Below, in pieces: positions 25,155 to 34,203 of a DNA stretch of 64,000 nt. The stretch is from positions 66,970 through 130,969 of the forward strand of contig MSGZ01000042.1 of NCBI GenBank assembly GCA_001940925.1, read 5' to 3'. How positions within the stretch are numbered: position 1 is the stretch's first letter; every line of letters starts with the position of its first letter. The position numbers were made by a program, and so were the translations under genes. The stretch comes from Ruminococcus sp. Phil11 (GTDB lineage Bacteria; Bacillota; Clostridia; Oscillospirales; Ruminococcaceae). Under the pieces are notes generated by a model. The model saw nothing but the letters and a program-made list of their open reading frames with translations, made no database searches and was not told the DNA's origin.

Positions 25155-25637
25155 TTAATTCTGCGGCCTGTCCTGCATTTGAGCAGGGTCAATGCCGTTA
25201 TGCTTCAACACGAGCTTCAGGAACAGCGGCTTCAGAATGAAAATCAGCACATAGCCGATCACCAGCGAGATCAGCAGCGAGCTGAGAAACATTGCGCCGA
25301 ACGAAGCCGAACCGCCTGCTTTTACCATTTGCTTATAAGCCAGCACGGTCGCAGCCAGCGTGATGAGCGTCGTATAGATCAGGTCGGAAAGCAGTGCCGT
25401 GACTGCGTTGCCCTTCACGGAACGCTGCTCGATATTCAATTTCCCGCAGACAGCGGCCTCAAGCTTCGGCATCGGCACCAGAAAGCCGATCACCAGACTG
25501 ACGATCAGGCTGACCAGAAAGCTGACCAGAAAGGCAGGAACCGAAAAATGTCCCGAATGCAGTGTTCCGAACAGCGACAGGCAAAAGCTCAGTGCAGTAC
25601 CCATCAGAATGCTCATCTGTAATCCGATCTTTTTCAT
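25155..25637 (-). CDS. Small membrane protein of unknown function (DUF2798-like)
   Basis: A 160-residue protein with four predicted helices (about 7-25, 31-53, 80-100 and 110-135). The arrangement recalls two-fold repeats of a short two-helix unit, as in DUF2798-type proteins; this is a loose match. A good ribosome binding site (AAGGAGGAACTG) precedes ATG 25637. It follows the FAD oxidoreductase by 12 bases, so the two are probably co-transcribed. Confidence 0.65.
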   Translation of the reverse strand: MKKIGLQMSILMGTALSFCLSLFGTLHSGHFSVPAFLVSFLVSLIVSLVIGFLVPMPKLEAAVCGKLNIEQRSVKGNAVTALLSDLIYTTLITLAATVLAYKQMVKAGGSASFGAMFLSSLLISLVIGYVLIFILKPLFLKLVLKHNGIDPAQMQDRPQN

Positions 25638-25649
25638 GACAGTTCCTCC

Positions 25650-27047
25650 TTATTCCTTGTCCTGACCGAGGATGTGCCGCGCAACATACACACCCGATGC
25701 CGATGCATGGGACAGCGAATGCGTCACGCCGGAGCAGTCCCCGATCACATACAGTCCCTCGTACTTTGTCTGCAGATCGCTGTCGATCTCGACCTCCATA
25801 TTGTAGAATTTGACCTCCACGCCGTAAAGCAGCGTATCGTCATTTGCGGTGCCCGGCGCGATCTTGTCAAGCGCGTAGATCATCTCAATGATGCCGTCGA
25901 GAATGCGCTTCGGGATCACAAGGCTGAGATCGCCGGGCTGTGCGGCAAGCGTCGGCACGACAAAGCTCTCCGCAATGCGCTGCGCATTGCTGCGGCGGCC
26001 GCGGATCAGATCGCCGAACCGCTGTACCATGACACCGCCGCCGAGCATGTTCGACAGGCGGGCGATGCTCTCGCCGTAGCCGTTGCTGTCGCGGAACGGC
26101 TCGGAAAAATGCTTGCTGACAAGCAGCGCAAAATTCGTATTGTCCGTATGCAGTGCCGGATCCTCATAGCTGTGGCCGTTGACCGTCACGATGCCGTTCG
26201 TGTTCTCATTGACGACAACGCCGTGCGGGTTCATGCAGAAAGTACGCACCAGATCCTCAAACTGCTTCGTGCGGTAGACGATCTTGCTCTCGTAGAGCTC
26301 GTCGGTCAGGTGCGAGAACACTGCCGCCGGAAGCTCCACGCGCACGCCGATATCCACGCGGTTCGAGCGCGTCGGGATATCCAGTGCCGCACAGACCGTC
26401 TCCATCCATTTGCTGCCGCTCCGTCCGACGGAGATGACACAGCGTTTGCCTGTGAACCGCTGCTCCCCTGCCGTGACCGCGTAGCCGGTTTCTGTCCGCT
26501 CCACGGAGCCGACCTCCGTCCGGAAGTAGAAATCGACCTTGTCCTTCATCGCCTCATAGAGATTCTCAAGGACGATGTAATTCTTGTCTGTTCCCAAATG
26601 CCGCACCTGTGCATCCAGCAGATGCAGGTCGTTCTCAAAGCACTTTTTCTTGATCGCGGTATTCGCGGTGGAGTAAAGCTTTGTGCCCTCTCCCCCGTGT
26701 ACCAGATTGATCTGATCGACATAGCGCATCAGCGAAAGCGCCTCCTGCTTGCCGATGTATTCATACAGCGTGCCGCCGAACTGATTGGTGATGTTGTATT
26801 TGCCGTCCGAGAAGGCACCCGCACCGCCAAAGCCGTTCATGATCGCACAGGTCTTACAGTTGATGCAGCTTTTGACCTTTTTGCCGTCGATCGGACATTT
26901 GCGCGCGGAAAGCGGATTGCCGCACTCAAAGACTGCGATCTTCAGCCCGCGGTTTGCCTGACACAGCTCATAGGCCGTGAAGATGCCGCCGGGTCCCGCG
27001 CCGACGATCAGCACATCAAAATCCGTATTGTTTTGTTCCCGTATCAT
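25650..27047 (-). CDS. FAD-dependent oxidoreductase (NAD(FAD)-utilizing dehydrogenase family)
   Basis: A 465-residue flavoprotein. The Rossmann dinucleotide motif VLIVGAGPGGIFTAYEL is near the N-terminus, and a second FAD contact, GLYVIGDCSGVTHSL, near the C-terminus. A four-cysteine cluster (CPIDGKK then CINCKTC) around residues 50-65 is typical of this uncharacterised family and may bind a metal or Fe-S centre. The substrate is unknown. The start is placed at ATG 27047 (MIREQNN) after AAAGGGG; longer upstream reading lacks such a site. Its promoter and a leader hairpin lie immediately upstream. Confidence 0.85.
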   Translation of the reverse strand: MIREQNNTDFDVLIVGAGPGGIFTAYELCQANRGLKIAVFECGNPLSARKCPIDGKKVKSCINCKTCAIMNGFGGAGAFSDGKYNITNQFGGTLYEYIGKQEALSLMRYVDQINLVHGGEGTKLYSTANTAIKKKCFENDLHLLDAQVRHLGTDKNYIVLENLYEAMKDKVDFYFRTEVGSVERTETGYAVTAGEQRFTGKRCVISVGRSGSKWMETVCAALDIPTRSNRVDIGVRVELPAAVFSHLTDELYESKIVYRTKQFEDLVRTFCMNPHGVVVNENTNGIVTVNGHSYEDPALHTDNTNFALLVSKHFSEPFRDSNGYGESIARLSNMLGGGVMVQRFGDLIRGRRSNAQRIAESFVVPTLAAQPGDLSLVIPKRILDGIIEMIYALDKIAPGTANDDTLLYGVEVKFYNMEVEIDSDLQTKYEGLYVIGDCSGVTHSLSHASASGVYVARHILGQDKE

Positions 27048-27073
27048 ACTATCTGCCCCTTTTTTTCTGATCC

Positions 27074-27143
27074 ATTCGTTTACGATCCGCCGGAACCGCA
27101 AACGAATTTATTTCATTATATCATATTCAGCAGAAAAAAGCAA
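27074..27143 (-). promoter_or_regulatory. Promoter and 5' hairpin of the FAD oxidoreductase operon
   Basis: On the minus strand TTGCTT (27143-27138), a 17-base spacer and TGATATAAT (-10 at 27120-27115). The leader begins with an 8-bp stem, ATTCGTTT/AAACGAAT (27107-27100 with 27081-27074), starting at about +1; no U-tract follows. Confidence 0.65.
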
Positions 27144-27245
27144 TGGTCTTTAACTACAAAAAATCAACATCTTTCATATCAAAACAAACAAAAGACCGTA
27201 TATCCGCAGTCGCGGCGGGCATCCTGTCAGCGGAGGTGATAAAGT

Positions 27246-27425
27246 ATGAAACAGAACCCAAAACCGAACAGAGGCGCACATGCGATCCGGCAGCCGCTGC
27301 CCGCAGAGGAGATTCAGCGGAATGCGCCGCACGGCAAAACTGCGGACGATCTGCCGGAAACCGGCGAGCTGCCGACAAAGATCCTTGCAAAGGACATTCC
27401 CGCGACTGACGTTCACGATATGTGA
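27246..27425 (+). CDS. Small hydrophilic protein of unknown function (59 aa)
   Basis: A 59-residue frame, MKQNPKPNRGAHAIRQPLPA onwards, ending ATDVHDM. It is supported by an almost ideal ribosome binding site, GGAGGTGAT, 5 bases before ATG 27246. The protein is hydrophilic, rich in Pro, Lys and Glu, without signal peptide or membrane segment. It stands divergent from the FAD oxidoreductase and upstream of the ABC-2 exporter operon. No family was recognised. The evidence is the start site and plausible composition only. Confidence 0.55.
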   Translation: MKQNPKPNRGAHAIRQPLPAEEIQRNAPHGKTADDLPETGELPTKILAKDIPATDVHDM

Positions 27426-27456
27426 ACAGATGCCGTTCACACGGGAACGCAGAGAG

Positions 27457-27539
27457 ACACAAAACGGAATCCTGCTGTTGACATTTGGCGAAAATACCGA
27501 TATCCGGCCAAAAAGCTTGACGCAGGGTCCGTTTTGTGT
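27457..27539. repeat. 12-bp inverted repeat flanking the exporter promoter
   Basis: ACACAAAACGGA at 27457-27468 and its exact complement TCCGTTTTGTGT at 27528-27539 are 59 bases apart. The right arm fills the spacer of the promoter at 27517-27545 and abuts its -10 box, so it could be an operator pair. It could also be a fold-back structure. Confidence 0.45.
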
Positions 27540-27545
27540 TATTCT
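27517..27545 (+). promoter_or_regulatory. Promoter of the ABC-2 exporter operon
   Basis: TTGACG (27517-27522), a 17-base spacer and TGTTATTCT (-10 at 27540-27545). A second TTGACA at 27478 has no good -10. Confidence 0.5.
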
Positions 27546-27623
27546 GTTGCTATTCTCCCATACCGTACCGGCAGACGCTTCGGGGGACGCCCCGCATCCT
27601 GTATACAGAAAGAAGGAAAAAGA

Positions 27624-28625
27624 ATGTCATCCATGATCGAGATCAAAAACGTGACGAAGGAATTTAAGGTACTCAACCGCCGTGAGGGTCTGAAGGGCAG
27701 CCTGAAAGACCTGTTCTCGCGTGACTATAAAACCGTGCGCGCCGTGGACAATATCTCCATGACCGTGGAGCAGGGCGAGATCGTCGGTTATCTCGGGCCG
27801 AACGGCGCAGGCAAATCGACAACGATCAAAATGATGACCGGCGTTCTGGAACCGACCTCCGGCGAGATCCTTGTCGCGGGGAATGTGCCGTATAAGAACC
27901 GCACGCAGAATGCACAGCATATCGGCGTCGTGTTCGGACAGCGGACGCAGCTCTGGTGGGCACTCCCGCTGGTCGAATCGTTCCGCATCCTCAAGGATAT
28001 CTACCGCATCAGCGATGCGGATTACGACGGGATGCTGAAGCTGTATCAGTCGCTCGTCGATATTGAGCCGCTGCTGCATAAGCCGGTGCGCCAGATGTCA
28101 CTCGGCCAGCGGACGCTGAGCGATATCCTCGCCGCTTTTTTACATAATCCGAAAATCGTTTTTCTTGATGAGCCGACGATCGGTCTGGACGTTTCCATGA
28201 AAGCGAAGATCCGGACGCTGATCCATGCGCTCAACGAGCAGAAACAGACGACTGTCATCCTGACGACGCACGACATGGGCGACGTGGACGCGCTCTGCCG
28301 CAGGATCGTCATCATCGACAAGGGCAAAATGCTCTATGACAACGACACGGAGCACCTGAAAAGCTTTTTCGGCGCATACCGCACACTGAAGATCCGCGTC
28401 GGCGGCGACCTGAAGGAGCAGGCGGAACAGATCGGAAAGCATCTCCCGGACTGTGCCGTCTCTGCGGATGACGAATGGATCTCCGTGCTGGTCAACGAGG
28501 AAAAGCAGCGCGTCATGGACGTCCTGACGCAGCTCCAGAAGGAATACCGCATCCGCGACATGCAGCTGGAGGAGATCTCGACGGAGGACGTCATCAAGAA
28601 GATCTACGAGGAGGGTGTGAATTGA
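27624..28625 (+). CDS. ABC-2 type exporter ATP-binding protein
   Basis: A 333-residue ATPase with Walker A GPNGAGKST, signature MSLGQRTLSD (LSLGQR type) and Walker B IVFLDEPTIGLDV. The first 45 residues, before the Walker A domain, contain RREGLKGSLKDLFSRDYK, typical of the large-subunit class that pairs with two dissimilar ABC-2 permeases (COG4586-like). Start ATG 27624 follows AGAAGGAAAA. The next gene overlaps its stop. The exported substrate is unknown. Confidence 0.9.
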   Translation: MSSMIEIKNVTKEFKVLNRREGLKGSLKDLFSRDYKTVRAVDNISMTVEQGEIVGYLGPNGAGKSTTIKMMTGVLEPTSGEILVAGNVPYKNRTQNAQHIGVVFGQRTQLWWALPLVESFRILKDIYRISDADYDGMLKLYQSLVDIEPLLHKPVRQMSLGQRTLSDILAAFLHNPKIVFLDEPTIGLDVSMKAKIRTLIHALNEQKQTTVILTTHDMGDVDALCRRIVIIDKGKMLYDNDTEHLKSFFGAYRTLKIRVGGDLKEQAEQIGKHLPDCAVSADDEWISVLVNEEKQRVMDVLTQLQKEYRIRDMQLEEISTEDVIKKIYEEGVN

Positions 28626-29425
28626 ACCTGAAAAAGTATCTCACCCTCACACGCGCCGGCATCATTGAAGCGCTGCAGTTCCGGCTGTCGGCTTTTGTCA
28701 TGTTCGCCGGCAATATCCTGTATCTGATCGTCGTCTATTTTCTCTGGAAGGCGATCTATGCCTCGGCCGGAACCGATGTTGTCAACGGCATGACCTTTTC
28801 CGATACGCTGATCTATTTGGTACTGGCGACCGCGCTGTACAGCTTCACGGAAATGTACACGGTCTGGGAAATGGGCAGAGCAATCCAGTCCGGCAAGATC
28901 GTGCTTGATCTGCTGAAGCCGATGGAATACCGCAGCTATCTGTTCTGGTCATATTCCGGCAGCTTTGTGACCAACTTCTGCACGACCTTCCTGCCGACTT
29001 TTATTGCGGTCTGCATCGTCACGCACGGCGCGGTGCCGCTCGGCATCAATCTGCTGTATTTTGCGGTATCGGTCGTTATGGCGATCGTCATCAATTACAG
29101 CATTGATTATTTAGTCGGAACGATCTGCCTGTTCACGGAGTCGATCTGGGGCATCAATATCATGAAGCAGGTCGTCGTGCTGCTGCTTTCCGGTGCCACG
29201 ATCCCGCTGGCATTCTTCCCGGATACGCTGCGGCGGGTCGCATACTTCCTGCCGTTCCAGTCGATCTACAACGCACCGCTGACCATTCTGCTGGACCGCA
29301 GTGCGCGTCCGGAAACAGTCCTGCCGGTCCTCGGCCTGCAGCTGTTCTGGTGCGTCTTTATGGTGCTGCTCAGCAAGCTGTTCTGGAAGGCATCACTGCG
29401 GCAGATCACCGTGAACGGAGGCTGA
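28622..29425 (+). CDS. ABC-2 type exporter permease
   Basis: A 267-residue membrane protein with six predicted helices, matching the ABC-2 permease class that partners the preceding ATPase (COG4587-like). The start is TTG 28622 (LNLKKYLTLTRAG), which overlaps the ATPase stop by 4 bases and follows AGGAGGGTG. It forms a heterodimer with the permease at 30236-31048; an acetyltransferase gene lies between them. Confidence 0.85.
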   Translation: MNLKKYLTLTRAGIIEALQFRLSAFVMFAGNILYLIVVYFLWKAIYASAGTDVVNGMTFSDTLIYLVLATALYSFTEMYTVWEMGRAIQSGKIVLDLLKPMEYRSYLFWSYSGSFVTNFCTTFLPTFIAVCIVTHGAVPLGINLLYFAVSVVMAIVINYSIDYLVGTICLFTESIWGINIMKQVVVLLLSGATIPLAFFPDTLRRVAYFLPFQSIYNAPLTILLDRSARPETVLPVLGLQLFWCVFMVLLSKLFWKASLRQITVNGG

Positions 29426-29427
29426 CC

Positions 29428-30255
29428 ATGCTGACCGGAAAAGATATCCATGCATTTCTGCGTGAAAACGGTATCAAGCCCGATGACAAGATCACCGTAC
29501 ACGCCGCGCTCCGGGCTGTCGGCAAAATCGAAAACGGCGCGGACGGGCTGATCGACGGGCTCCGCTCGTATCTCACGGACGGCCTGCTCATCATCCCGAC
29601 GCATACATGGGACACCGTCGTGCGGGAACACCCGTACTACGACGTCCGGACAACCGAACCGTGCATCGGCACACTCGCAAAGGTCGCGGCCTTCCGGAAA
29701 GACGGCGTCCGCTCGCTGCACCCGACGCATTCCGTTGCGGCATTCGGAAACGGTGCCGCGGAATATGTCAGAGGGGAAGAACGATGTTCCTCGCCCGCAC
29801 CGGCCGGCTGCTGTCTCGGCAGATTATATGAGGAGCACGGCAAGGTGCTGCTGATCGGCGTCGGGCATGAACGGAACACCTATCTGCATTCGGTCGATGA
29901 ACGGTTAGGCATCCCCGACCGTCTGAAACAGGAGACATTCGTCATCACGATCAAGGACTATGACGGCAATGAGATCCTGTCCCCGCCGTTCCATACGCAT
30001 TTTACCGCAGCATCCGATACCTGTGTATCGGAGTATTATCCGAATTACAAAGAAGCGTTTGAATATACGGGGGCAGTTTCATACGGACAGCTCGGTCAGG
30101 CACTTGTATATGTCTGCGATGCCGTCAGAATGACCGATACGGTCAGGATGCTCTGGGAAAAAACAGACCACGACCTCTGCATCCGCAGCGCACCCGTACC
30201 GCGCGAATACTATCTCGGCACGAAAGGAGGACGCTATGGACGCTATGAAACATAA
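29428..30255 (+). CDS. AAC(3)-family N-acetyltransferase
   Basis: A 275-residue member of the Antibiotic_NAT / AAC(3) family (YokD-like), which acetylates amines with acetyl-CoA. Family motifs are VHAALRAVG near the N-terminus, LLIIPTHTW, LHPTHSVAAFG (H98, H101) and LLIGVGHERNTYLHSVDE. Start ATG 29428 follows CGGAGG, 2 bases after the preceding permease gene; its end overlaps the next permease by 20 bases. Being locked inside an exporter operon, it may modify the exported compound or detoxify an amine such as an aminoglycoside. Resistance cannot be inferred from sequence alone, since many family members do not confer it. Confidence 0.85.
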   Translation: MLTGKDIHAFLRENGIKPDDKITVHAALRAVGKIENGADGLIDGLRSYLTDGLLIIPTHTWDTVVREHPYYDVRTTEPCIGTLAKVAAFRKDGVRSLHPTHSVAAFGNGAAEYVRGEERCSSPAPAGCCLGRLYEEHGKVLLIGVGHERNTYLHSVDERLGIPDRLKQETFVITIKDYDGNEILSPPFHTHFTAASDTCVSEYYPNYKEAFEYTGAVSYGQLGQALVYVCDAVRMTDTVRMLWEKTDHDLCIRSAPVPREYYLGTKGGRYGRYET

Positions 30256-31048
30256 CGGCCTGCGCTTTTACCTGCGCATTTACCGCAAGATCCTTGCACA
30301 GGACTTAAAAAGCAAAATGAGCTACCGCGCCGACTTCATCATCTCGACGATCGGCATGATCTGCACGAACATTGCGGGCTTTGTCAGCTTCTGGATCCTG
30401 TTCCGGAATTTCCCGTCGATCAACGGCTGGAGCTATCACGAAATGCTGTTTCTTTACGGCTTTTCGCTGATCTCGCTGACGCCGGTGCAGTGCCTCTTTG
30501 ACAACAACTGGAGCCTCCGGATGTACGTTTACTCCGGCGACTTCATCAAATACTGCTTCCGCCCGATTAACCTGTTTTTCTATTATCAGTCTGAGGTATT
30601 CGACATCAAAGGACTCGGACAGCTTGCATTCGGGATCGGCACACTCGCCTATGCATGGGCAAAGCTGGGACTTGCGCTCACGCCGCTTGCACTGCTGAAA
30701 ACACTGGTCTTTCTCGTGACCGCATCGCTCATTATGATCGCGCTGCAGAATGCGGCAGCGGCTTCCTGCTTCTGGATCCAGAACTCGTTTTATGTGCTCG
30801 ATCTCGCGTTCAAATTCAGGGATTATGCAAAATATCCGATCACGATCTTCAGCCCGGTGTTCAAATTTATCTTCACATTCATCATGCCGATTGCATTCAT
30901 CGCATACTATCCGAGCCTTGTGCTGCTCCGTCCGGATGCGGTGCCGCTGCTCTCATGGCTCTCTCCGCTGATCGGCTGCCTGTTCTTCTTCCTCAGCTAT
31001 AAGCTGTGGATGTACGGTGCGCTGAAATACAGCGGAACAGGATCGTGA
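30236..31048 (+). CDS. ABC-2 type exporter permease
   Basis: A 270-residue membrane protein with six predicted helices, COG3694-like (MSYRADFIISTIGMI near the N-terminus). It is the second permease of the exporter. The start ATG 30236 follows AAAGGAGG, inside the end of the acetyltransferase gene. It is the last gene of the operon and is followed by a terminator. Confidence 0.85.
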   Translation: MDAMKHNGLRFYLRIYRKILAQDLKSKMSYRADFIISTIGMICTNIAGFVSFWILFRNFPSINGWSYHEMLFLYGFSLISLTPVQCLFDNNWSLRMYVYSGDFIKYCFRPINLFFYYQSEVFDIKGLGQLAFGIGTLAYAWAKLGLALTPLALLKTLVFLVTASLIMIALQNAAAASCFWIQNSFYVLDLAFKFRDYAKYPITIFSPVFKFIFTFIMPIAFIAYYPSLVLLRPDAVPLLSWLSPLIGCLFFFLSYKLWMYGALKYSGTGS

Positions 31049-31095
31049 CAATCAGTTTGAAATACAAACAAATATCAAGTGAAACCGACATTTTT

Positions 31096-31119
31096 GCAGC
31101 CCTCCAGGGCTGCTTTTTT
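31096..31119 (+). terminator. Intrinsic terminator of the exporter operon
   Basis: GCAGCCCT/AGGGCTGC stem (31096-31103 with 31106-31113) is followed by TTTTTT. Confidence 0.85.
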
Positions 31120-31257
31120 CTGAAATGAAATACAAGTTTCTGATTCTGCCGAAAAATGTACGCACAGATTTTTTGGACAAATACAAGTCATACTGTGAAA
31201 ATGCACAGAAACAGTCTATTCAGATTGTATAATACATCCAAAATCTTACTGATTGTA
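31120..31257. other. AT-rich control region upstream of the sugar importer
   Basis: No gene is seen between 31049 and 31352. The words AAATACAA recur at 31060-31067, 31128-31135 and 31179-31186, the last two continuing with G. Their position before the importer promoter makes them candidate regulator sites; no palindromic CcpA-like site was found. Confidence 0.35.
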
Positions 31258-31315
31258 TTGACAGATTGCGCCGGAAGTTGTAAAATGAAGCTATAGAAGT
31301 CTACCCGAACTTCTA
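31258..31315 (+). promoter_or_regulatory. Promoter and 5' hairpin of the sugar importer operon
   Basis: TTGACA (31258-31263), a 17-base spacer and TGTAAAAT (-10 at 31281-31286). The transcript then has TAGAAGT 31294-31300 pairing with ACTTCTA 31309-31315, just after the expected start. Confidence 0.7.
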
Positions 31316-31352
31316 AAAAGGAAGATTTATTATCTGAAGGAGGAAATCACTT

Positions 31353-32543
31353 ATGAACGCAACAGCAAAAAAGCTCGTAGCAGGCCTCATGGCTCTGGCA
31401 ATGGGCGCATCTCTCGCAGCCTGCGGCACTGACGCAGCACCCGCCAGCACCGCCCCGACACAGGAATCCAACAATGAAGCCCCGGCAGACAACAAGGGCG
31501 GCGAAAAGACCGTCGGTATCGCTATGCCGACCAAGTCTCTCGAGCGCTGGAACAGAGACGGCGAATACCTGAAGCAGCAGTTTGAAGATGCCGGCTACAA
31601 GGTTGAGCTCAAGTATTCCGATAACAAGACCGACCAGCAGAACAACGATATTCAGGGCATGATCGCTGACGGCGTCAGCCTCCTGCTGATCGCTGCAATC
31701 GACGGCAGCACGCTCTCCCAGACGCTGGATGATGCAAAGGCACAGAACATCCCGGTCATCGCTTACGACCGTCTCATCATGAACACCGATGCGGTCAGCT
31801 ACTACGTTTCCTTCGATAACTACACCGTCGGCAAGCTTCAGGGCGAGTTCGTCAAGAAGGAACTCGATCTTGACAACGCTGACGGCCCGTTCAATATTGA
31901 ATTCACTGCCGGTGACCCTGCCGACAACAATGCAGGTTACTTCTTTAACGGTGCTTATGACGCACTGAAGTCCTACATCGACGCAGGCAAGCTTGTTATT
32001 CCGTCAGGCAAAAAGACCTTTGAACAGGTCGCGACACCGAGCTGGTCCACTGATACTGCTTTTGAAAACATGCAGAATACGCTCGCTTCCTTCTATGCAA
32101 ACGGCGAAGTGCTGGATGTAGCACTCTGCTCCAATGACTCTACTGCGCTCGGCGTTGCTAAGGCTATCACCACAGACTATGCAGGCGGCAACAGCCCGAT
32201 CGTCACCGGTCAGGACGGCGATATCGCAAACCTCCGCAACATTGTGGACGGTATCCAGACCATGACTGTCTATAAGAATGTCAATGACGAAGCAGCCGCA
32301 ACACTGGCTGTCGCAAAGTCGATCCTCGCAGGCGAGACGCCGGACGCAGGTCTGGTCAGCTCTCTCGAAGCAGAGGCCACTTATGATGTTGAGTCCTATA
32401 ACAACGGCGTGAAGGTCGTTCCGTCCTATCTGCTCGTTCCGTATGTCATCACCAAGAACGATCTCCAGAAGCTTGTCGATACCGGCCTCTACAAATGGGA
32501 CAGCGATAACAAGTACCTCGAATCCACTGCATCCACGACCTGA
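31353..32543 (+). CDS. Monosaccharide-binding lipoprotein (ChvE/XylF type)
   Basis: A 396-residue lipoprotein: signal peptide with lipobox LAAC (C24), then a Ser/Thr/Pro linker and the Peripla_BP_4 sugar-binding fold (KTVGIAMPTKSLERWNRDGE, IAAIDGSTLSQTLDDAK, VLDVALCSNDSTALGVAKAI, IVTGQDGDIANLRNI). The N-terminal RWNRDG segment and length resemble ChvE-type multiple-monosaccharide binding proteins (xylose, arabinose, galactose, glucose). Start ATG 31353 follows GAAGGAGG. It is followed by the matching ATPase and permease, completing a GguAB-like importer. Confidence 0.88.
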   Translation: MNATAKKLVAGLMALAMGASLAACGTDAAPASTAPTQESNNEAPADNKGGEKTVGIAMPTKSLERWNRDGEYLKQQFEDAGYKVELKYSDNKTDQQNNDIQGMIADGVSLLLIAAIDGSTLSQTLDDAKAQNIPVIAYDRLIMNTDAVSYYVSFDNYTVGKLQGEFVKKELDLDNADGPFNIEFTAGDPADNNAGYFFNGAYDALKSYIDAGKLVIPSGKKTFEQVATPSWSTDTAFENMQNTLASFYANGEVLDVALCSNDSTALGVAKAITTDYAGGNSPIVTGQDGDIANLRNIVDGIQTMTVYKNVNDEAAATLAVAKSILAGETPDAGLVSSLEAEATYDVESYNNGVKVVPSYLLVPYVITKNDLQKLVDTGLYKWDSDNKYLESTASTT

Positions 32544-32569
32544 TCTGTCAAATATACAGTATCATCTCA

Positions 32570-32594
32570 GCAGGGCGGGCCATGCCCGCCCTGC
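32570..32594 (+). terminator. GC-rich intercistronic hairpin after the binding protein
   Basis: A perfect 10-bp stem GCAGGGCGGG/CCCGCCCTGC with a 5-base loop, followed only by TTGTG. It is a weak terminator or mRNA-stabilising structure that would favour expression of the binding protein over the rest. Confidence 0.55.
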
Positions 32595-32652
32595 TTGTGT
32601 ATGCAGAAAGCCGGTATGAACCGGCGAATTTCAAAGACAGGGAGGGATATCC

Positions 32653-34188
32653 TTGGCGGATCTCATTCTTGAAATGAAAAATATCACAAAGGAATTTCCC
32701 GGCGTCAAGGCACTTGACAACGTCAATCTCAAGGTCGAGCGCGGTGAGATCCATGCGCTCGTCGGAGAGAACGGCGCGGGAAAATCCACGCTGATGAATG
32801 TACTCAGCGGCACCTACCCATACGGCACCTATACCGGCGATATTGTCTACAACGGCAAGGTCTGTCAGTTCCGCACGCTGCACGACAGCGAAACGGAAGG
32901 GATTGTCATCATTCATCAGGAGCTTGCCCTGATTCCGGAGCTTTCAATCGGGGAAAATATGTTCCTCGGCAATGAGCGCAAGGGCAAATTCGGCATCGAC
33001 TGGGACCGCACCTATCATGAGGCGGAAACGCACATGCGGCAGGTCGGTCTGAAGGAAGAGGCTACGACCCTCATCAAGGATATCGGCACCGGCAAGCAGC
33101 AGCTTGTCGAGATCGCAAAGGCACTGAGCAAACAGGTCAAGCTGCTGATCCTTGATGAACCGACATCGTCCCTGAATGAGGAGGATGCAAAAATGCTCCT
33201 GGATCTCCTGCTGCACTTCAAGCAGGAGGGCATGACCTCGATCATCATTTCACACAAGCTGAATGAGATTTCCTATGTCGCCGATAAAATCACCGTCATC
33301 CGTGACGGTGCAACGATCGAAACGATTGACAACAGTGAGCGGAACATCAACGAGGACCGCATCATTCAGGGCATGGTCGGCCGTGAATTAAGTGACCGCT
33401 ACCCTTCCCGCGAGCACAAAATCAGCGATCAGATCGGCATGGAGGTGCGCAACTGGACCGTGCATCATCCGCTTTATACCGAGAAAAAGGTCGTGGACGG
33501 CGTATCGTTCAATGTGCACCGAGGTGAGATCGTCGGCTTCTCCGGCCTGCAGGGCGCAGGCAGAACCGAACTTGCCATGTCGATCTTCGGCCGCTCCTAC
33601 GGCACAGACATCAGCGGCGAGGTGCTGATCGACGGCAAGCCGCGAACGCTGAAAACCGCCCGCGAGGCGATCGAAGCAGGTCTTGCATATGTCACGGAGG
33701 ACAGAAAAGGCAACGGCCTCATCCTGACGGAGAGCATCGCGAAAAACACCACGATGGCGCGTCTGGAAAAGGTCTGCAATAATGGCATCATTGATGTGGA
33801 CAAGGAAAACGCCGTCGCAGACGAATACAAGGACAAGCTGCGAACAAAGACTCCGTCCGTGCAGCAGAATGTCGGCAATCTGTCCGGCGGCAACCAGCAG
33901 AAGGTGCTGCTTTCCAAATGGATGTTTGCGGATCCCGAGGTGCTGATCCTCGATGAGCCGACCCGCGGTATTGATGTCGGTGCAAAATACGAGATCTACT
34001 GCATCATGAACGATCTGGTCGCGCAGGGAAAATCCGTTGTGATGATCTCCTCCGAAATGCCCGAGCTGCTCGGCATGTGCGACCGCATCTATGTCATGAA
34101 CGAGGGCAGGCTTGTCGCGGAAATGCCCGCTGCCGAAGCGACACAGGAAAAGATCATGGCAGCGATCCTCCAGTCCGATAAAAAATAA
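32653..34188 (+). CDS. Multiple-monosaccharide ABC transporter ATP-binding protein (GguA-like)
   Basis: A 511-residue duplicated ATPase. First half: Walker [25 protein letters not shown] signature region and [12 protein letters not shown]. Second half: [17 protein letters not shown] and [13 protein letters not shown]. Order and spacing match the sugar (CUT2) class. The start is TTG 32653 (reading [10 protein letters not shown]), preceded by GGGAGGG. It powers uptake through the downstream permease. Confidence 0.92.
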   Translation: MADLILEMKNITKEFPGVKALDNVNLKVERGEIHALVGENGAGKSTLMNVLSGTYPYGTYTGDIVYNGKVCQFRTLHDSETEGIVIIHQELALIPELSIGENMFLGNERKGKFGIDWDRTYHEAETHMRQVGLKEEATTLIKDIGTGKQQLVEIAKALSKQVKLLILDEPTSSLNEEDAKMLLDLLLHFKQEGMTSIIISHKLNEISYVADKITVIRDGATIETIDNSERNINEDRIIQGMVGRELSDRYPSREHKISDQIGMEVRNWTVHHPLYTEKKVVDGVSFNVHRGEIVGFSGLQGAGRTELAMSIFGRSYGTDISGEVLIDGKPRTLKTAREAIEAGLAYVTEDRKGNGLILTESIAKNTTMARLEKVCNNGIIDVDKENAVADEYKDKLRTKTPSVQQNVGNLSGGNQQKVLLSKWMFADPEVLILDEPTRGIDVGAKYEIYCIMNDLVAQGKSVVMISSEMPELLGMCDRIYVMNEGRLVAEMPAAEATQEKIMAAILQSDKK

Positions 34189-34203
34189 GCGAGGGAATGC
34201 AAC

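Noticed and set aside
25674..27239. 521-codon plus-strand frame opposite the FAD oxidoreductase
   Set aside because: His/Arg/Asp-rich shadow; no start signal. The minus strand has clear Rossmann motifs.
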